From contig NZ_JANQAH010000003.1 in assembly GCF_024707125.1 (NCBI RefSeq), positions 62,001 through 126,000 on the forward strand: 64,000 bases of DNA, written 5' to 3'. The DNA comes from Devosia sp. (GTDB taxonomy: Bacteria; Pseudomonadota; Alphaproteobacteria; Rhizobiales; Devosiaceae). Positions 60,936 to 64,000 of this stretch are shown in pieces. The notes beneath the pieces were generated by a model. It did no database searches. It was not told the DNA's origin and saw only the letters and a list, made by a program, of their open reading frames with translations. Positions within the stretch are counted from its first letter, which is position 1, and every line of letters starts with the position of its first letter. The translations under genes and the position numbers were made by a program.

Positions 60936-62258
60936 TTGAAGCGCATTGCCCTGGTGACGATCGGCACGCAAGGCGACGTCCAACCCTATATCGGGCTTGC
61001 GCTGGCTCTGCAGGAGCGCGGCTATGCCGTTGCCTTGGGCGCCACCGAAGAGTTTGAGGACCTCGTCGGCAATTACGGCCTTGAGTTTCACTCGCTTGGA
61101 CCCTCGATCCAGTCCTTCCTCAAGGAATCGCGCTTCGAAAATGCGATGAGCACGTCCATGCTCATCAACGGCCCTTCCCTCTTGCGGCAGGGCCAGCAGA
61201 TCGTCGACACCGCGGCGCGGGCCGCATGGCGCATGTGCCAGGGTGCCGAGGCGATCGTGGTCAACATGAACACGAGTTTTGGCATCGATATCGCCGAGGC
61301 GCTGAAAGTGCCGGCGATCATGACGGCATTGCAGCCGCTCAACTCGACGAGCGAATTCCCGCTTTCGATGTATTACGTCGCCGACGATCTCGGGCCGACG
61401 CTCAACAAGCTTTCCTATACCGCGGCGACCATGCAGCAGGCCTATTGGAACCTGCCGCGCAACCGGCTGCGGCGCGAGCTGATGGGGCTCGAGGCGCGGA
61501 ATATGGGCGGGGTCTTCACCAATACCGATGGCTCGCCACTGACGACGCTCTATGCCTATTCGACGGCAGTCAGCCCGCGTCCGCGCGATTGGCCGCGGAC
61601 GGCGCTGGTGACGGGCTACTGGAACCTGCGGGATCGCAGCCACTGGGAGCCGACGCCGGAATTTGAGGCGTTTCTTTCGGCTGGCGAGGCACCGGTTTAT
61701 ATCGGCTTCGGCTCGATGCCGTTTGGCGCGGAGCGCAATACGCGCATCCTGAAGGAAGCCGTAGAGCTTTGGGGCGGACGTGCTGTGGTGGCGCGCGGCT
61801 GGGGCGGGATCGATCCGCGCGACCTGCCGGATACGATTTTTCCGATCGAGAAAGCGCCGCATGATCGGCTGTTCCGCTATGTCAGTGCCGTCGTGCACCA
61901 TGGCGGGGCGGGCACGACATCGGCGGGTCTGCATCTTGGGCGCCCGAGTTTTGTGGTGCCGCAGGCCATGGACCAGCCCTATTGGGGGCGGCGCGTTTAT
62001 GAACTCGGTTGCGGGCCGAAGCCGATCCGGTTGCGCAAATTGACGGCGGAACTGCTGGCCGAGGCGCTGGCTGATCTCAACAGCAACGAATCCTATCGTC
62101 GCAATGCCGCTCTGGTGGCTGAAAAGCTCCGCAGCGAGGACGGCACCGACAAGGCGATCAAGGTGATCGAGCGCGTGATGGACAATTTCGTGCCGAAGGC
62201 CGCCAAGGTCGCGCGGAAGTCGAAGGCCAAGAAGCTTTCGCTCAAGAAAGCCGTCTAG
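60936..62258 (+). CDS. UGT-like glycosyltransferase (GT1/GT28 type)
   Basis: The product has 440 residues and a GT-B fold. The N-terminal motif is IALVTIGTQGDVQPYIGLAL, and the C-terminal nucleotide-sugar site is SAVVHHGGAGTTSAGLHLGR followed by PSFVVPQAMDQPYWGRRVYE. This matches sterol- or antibiotic-type glycosyltransferases that move a UDP- or TDP-sugar to a lipid or small molecule. The start is a TTG at 60936 with GAGG eight bases upstream; the frame is open further but without similarity. The C-terminus is a Lys-rich tail (KVARKSKAKKLSLKKAV) that may bind membrane lipids or nucleic acid. Confidence 0.87.
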   Translation: MKRIALVTIGTQGDVQPYIGLALALQERGYAVALGATEEFEDLVGNYGLEFHSLGPSIQSFLKESRFENAMSTSMLINGPSLLRQGQQIVDTAARAAWRMCQGAEAIVVNMNTSFGIDIAEALKVPAIMTALQPLNSTSEFPLSMYYVADDLGPTLNKLSYTAATMQQAYWNLPRNRLRRELMGLEARNMGGVFTNTDGSPLTTLYAYSTAVSPRPRDWPRTALVTGYWNLRDRSHWEPTPEFEAFLSAGEAPVYIGFGSMPFGAERNTRILKEAVELWGGRAVVARGWGGIDPRDLPDTIFPIEKAPHDRLFRYVSAVVHHGGAGTTSAGLHLGRPSFVVPQAMDQPYWGRRVYELGCGPKPIRLRKLTAELLAEALADLNSNESYRRNAALVAEKLRSEDGTDKAIKVIERVMDNFVPKAAKVARKSKAKKLSLKKAV

Positions 62259-62267
62259 CGAGAGGCA

Positions 62268-62633
62268 TCAACTGCGCGGGCGCAGGTCTGCCAAATCTGC
62301 TTCGATCTGTTCCAGGCGACCGACCAAACCTGAGCTACGGGCGGATAGACGGTTTTCGAGCGCGGTCAGGCGTTGCTGCAGCTCAAGCACGCCATCCTGC
62401 GGCGTATAGGGGCGGCTCTCTGCGATGGCCAGGATGACCGTGCCCTTGGCCACGAAGACCCCACCGATGCCGGCCAGGATCAGTGCCCATTGCGTCAGGT
62501 CCGACTGACCCGTAGTGGTGAGCCAAGCCGCTATGGCTGCGCCAGCGGCAGCAAGGGCGCCGATCACGTTGGAGATCATGCCCAGGGCGAGCGCCCTGCG
62601 CCGACCGTCCCAGCCACCCTGCGATTGAGCCAT
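62268..62633 (-). CDS. Small membrane protein with C-terminal coiled coil
   Basis: The product has 121 residues. Two hydrophobic helices (ALGMISNVIGALAAAGAAIA and WALILAGIGGVFVAKGTVIL) are followed by a heptad-rich tail (VLELQQRLTALENRLSARSS, then LEQIEADLADLRP). I do not recognise the family. AAGGA six bases before the ATG supports the start. It lies 50 bases downstream of the SdpI-like gene on the same strand and might belong to that operon. Confidence 0.65.
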   Translation of the reverse strand: MAQSQGGWDGRRRALALGMISNVIGALAAAGAAIAAWLTTTGQSDLTQWALILAGIGGVFVAKGTVILAIAESRPYTPQDGVLELQQRLTALENRLSARSSGLVGRLEQIEADLADLRPRS

Positions 62634-62683
62634 TTTCGTTCCTTGCCAAAGGTTTGCTCGCACGCCTAGCGAGCGAGGAGGCC

Positions 62684-63346
62684 TCAAAGAGGCCGTGCCG
62701 CACTTTCGCGCCGGGCGAAACGGTAGCTGTAAATGATGCCGGCTAGACTCGGCGCGGCGGTGCATAGCACGATGATTGCCAGGAGCCAAAGCGGCTCCGC
62801 GATAAGCAAAGCGGCGATAGTGAGAATGATGCCGCCGAGCATCATGAGCGCCCCGGCAAAGCGGTTGGTGGCAACCCAATTGGCCGGGCTTTCGAGCGTC
62901 CAGCGCAGGCGGAAACCGGCATAGCTGTTGGGTTGGGACTTTGGCATGACATTGCCCAAGCCGATGAACAAAAGGCCGATGCAGACGGCGATGACGCGGA
63001 TCATATCCACGGGATAGCCGAGGGCTATGGCGATGGTGGCGATCTGGATGGCCGCCATCAGCATGCCGATGCCGGCAAAGGCGGCGCGAAGCCCCTGGCG
63101 GGCGCGGTCCACCTCCCCTCCCCGCTTCAAGACCAAGGCGAAGGTCAGCCAGAGCGCAGCCAGGATTGCCGGCGGCATGAGCAATGCGATGTTGCGCGGC
63201 CAGAAAGCGTCGGCCGTGCCATCCGGACCCCAATGGACCGGCATGAGAGTTTCGGGCGGCACCATGAGGTAGCCGGCTATGGTCGCGGCAGCGAGGACTG
63301 CGGCGGAGACGAGAGCAAAGGGACCGACGAGACGCAACTGGTTCAT
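62684..63346 (-). CDS. SdpI-family membrane protein (DUF1648)
   Basis: The product has 220 residues and about six helices. The N-terminal DUF1648 part is MVPPETLMPVHWGPDGTADA, and the C-terminal SdpI part includes PKSQPNSYAGFRLRWTLESP followed by NWVATNRFAGALMMLGG. In Bacillus, SdpI is the immunity protein for the SdpC killing factor and also a signalling partner of the ArsR-type repressor SdpR. Here an SdpR-like gene overlaps its start by 4 bases. No toxin precursor is visible, so the function may differ. Confidence 0.87.
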   Translation of the reverse strand: MNQLRLVGPFALVSAAVLAAATIAGYLMVPPETLMPVHWGPDGTADAFWPRNIALLMPPAILAALWLTFALVLKRGGEVDRARQGLRAAFAGIGMLMAAIQIATIAIALGYPVDMIRVIAVCIGLLFIGLGNVMPKSQPNSYAGFRLRWTLESPANWVATNRFAGALMMLGGIILTIAALLIAEPLWLLAIIVLCTAAPSLAGIIYSYRFARRESAARPL

Positions 63347-63609
63347 TTTTCTTCTCGCAGCGAAAGAACATCGGCGAGCGCCTGCTCGAGGACCGATGTG
63401 TTGAGGTGATAGATGAGGCTCGTGCCTTGGCGCTCGACGGCGACAAGGTCGGCCTCTTTCAACTTGGCGAAGTGAACCGAGAGCGTGGGGCGGCTGAGCT
63501 CGAAATGATCGGCCAGCTCGCCGGCACTTTTGGGCCCCGATTTCAGCAGCGCCAAAACCTTGCGCCGCACCGGATGCGACAAAGCTTCAAAGACAGCATT
63601 GATGCCCAC
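63343..63609 (-). CDS. SdpR-like ArsR-family autorepressor
   Basis: The product has 88 residues and is a small winged-helix repressor: FEALSHPVRRKVLALLKSGP, SAGELADHFELSRPTLSVHF and the wing LVAVERQGTSLIYHLN. There are no metal-binding cysteines, as in SdpR. It is first in an operon with the SdpI-like gene. A perfect operator, CTAATTAG twice, eight bases apart, lies 22-46 bases upstream, so autorepression is likely. Confidence 0.9.
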   Translation of the reverse strand: MGINAVFEALSHPVRRKVLALLKSGPKSAGELADHFELSRPTLSVHFAKLKEADLVAVERQGTSLIYHLNTSVLEQALADVLSLREEK

Positions 63610-63631
63610 GGCGTTCTCCTTCGATATTTTT

Positions 63632-63655
63632 CTAATTAGTGCTTTCGCTAATTAG
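63632..63655. promoter_or_regulatory. Operator of the SdpR-like repressor
   Basis: CTAATTAG occurs at 63632-63639 and again at 63648-63655, with eight bases between. Each half is itself a palindrome, and the whole is a strong two-site operator. It overlaps the likely promoter of the sdpR-sdpI-like operon. ArsR-family dimers bind such short AT-rich dyads. Confidence 0.75.
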
Positions 63656-63686
63656 AGTCAAGACGAAGGATGGGGCACCGGAAGAC

Positions 63687-63711
63687 AAAAAAGGGGAGGC
63701 ATTGCCTCCCC
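63687..63711 (-). terminator. Rho-independent terminator of the dicarboxylate symporter gene
   Basis: On the minus strand GGGGAGGC and GCCTCCCC form an 8-base stem with a 3-base loop, followed by six U (plus-strand AAAAAA at 63687-63692). It ends 25 bases after the symporter stop codon. Confidence 0.9.
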
Positions 63712-63735
63712 CTTTCGACATTCATGTTGCGACGT

Positions 63736-64000
63736 TTACTGAGCCGGGACGGCCTGGGCGTCGTCGAGAGCGTCGATGCTTTCGCCGCGGTCGTAGGTGG
63801 CCTGATCCAGGATGCCTTCGCGCTTGGCGACGATGGTGGGAATCAGGGCCTGGCCGGCGACGTTGACGGCGGTGCGGCCCATGTCGAGGATCGGGTCGAC
63901 GGCGAGCAGCAGGCCGACACCTTCGAGCGGCAGGCCGAGGGTCGACAGGGTCAGGGTCAGCATGACCGTGGCGCCGGTGAGACCAGCCGTGGCGGCGGAG
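63736..64000 (-). CDS. Dicarboxylate/amino acid:cation symporter, C-terminal end
   Basis: The window ends inside this gene; the last 87 residues are present. VMLTLTLSTLGLPLEGVGLL followed by LAVDPILDMGRTAVNVAGQA and LIPTIVAKREG is the conserved end of DAACS transporters (GltP/DctA type), with the substrate- and ion-binding D...MGRTAVNV motif. They import glutamate, succinate or related acids with protons or sodium. Substrate choice cannot be made from this part. Confidence 0.9.
   Translation of the reverse strand, partial: SAATAGLTGATVMLTLTLSTLGLPLEGVGLLLAVDPILDMGRTAVNVAGQALIPTIVAKREGILDQATYDRGESIDALDDAQAVPAQ

Overview
This window looks like the chromosome of a GC-rich alphaproteobacterium of the Hyphomicrobiales, probably Devosia-like. 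The evidence is a GTTC-N7-GTTC LexA box before dinB, GGAAC-N16/17-CGTT general-stress (EcfG) promoters, TGA-N9-TCA RirA-type sites at iron genes, and the protein sequences themselves. The genus is inference. Genes are dense and mostly in short overlapping operons. There is no prophage, transposase or CRISPR array.

Layout. 1-8.3 kb: a hemolysin III end, a DUF192 lipoprotein, a double cold-shock protein, glyoxalase I, an M15 peptidase, two tRNA-Glu genes, a DMT exporter facing a MocR regulator, then an AraC regulator flanked by an alpha/beta hydrolase and an epoxide hydrolase that share one promoter element. 8.4-19.6 kb: a catabolic island with a divergent promoter. One arm holds a sialidase-like protein, PdxA2, a DHDPS-family aldolase and an Fe-alcohol dehydrogenase; the other holds a dipeptide-type ABC importer, a DUF1537 kinase and a GntR regulator. 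It probably imports and degrades a sugar-acid-like compound. 19.6-23.4 kb: a stress-promoter operon of an N-formylglutamate amidohydrolase, a DUF1704/MATCAP-like metallopeptidase and an ATP-grasp ligase. This is the best candidate here for an undescribed system. 23.4-25.5 kb: a LigD-type polymerase domain behind a second EcfG promoter, and topoisomerase IB. 25.6-38.7 kb: a type I secretion locus with a 2,682-residue RTX heme peroxidase, followed by a NarL-type two-component pair.

41-64 kb: a GlxA-type regulator with a cysteine hydrolase; dinB with a LexA box; a predicted EcfG-driven small RNA; a siderophore/iron ABC operon; cfa, recJ, a P-loop kinase, glpX, hom; two paralogous iron binding-protein genes, the first behind a 17-bp hairpin that would hide its ribosome binding site; rlmC, an alanine-type aminotransferase, a UGT-like glycosyltransferase, an SdpR/SdpI pair with a clear operator, and the end of a dicarboxylate symporter.

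Data quality. Seven unrelated genes are broken by one missing or extra base in a homopolymer (topoisomerase IB, an RTX protein, the histidine kinase, dinB, glpX, an iron binding protein and the aminotransferase). Restoring that base gives a full-length family member each time, so these look like assembly errors rather than pseudogenes. Three processes link the window: general stress (EcfG sites at the peptidase/ligase operon, the LigD-type gene and the small RNA), iron uptake (one complete importer plus two extra binding proteins), and calcium-dependent secretion of a giant peroxidase.
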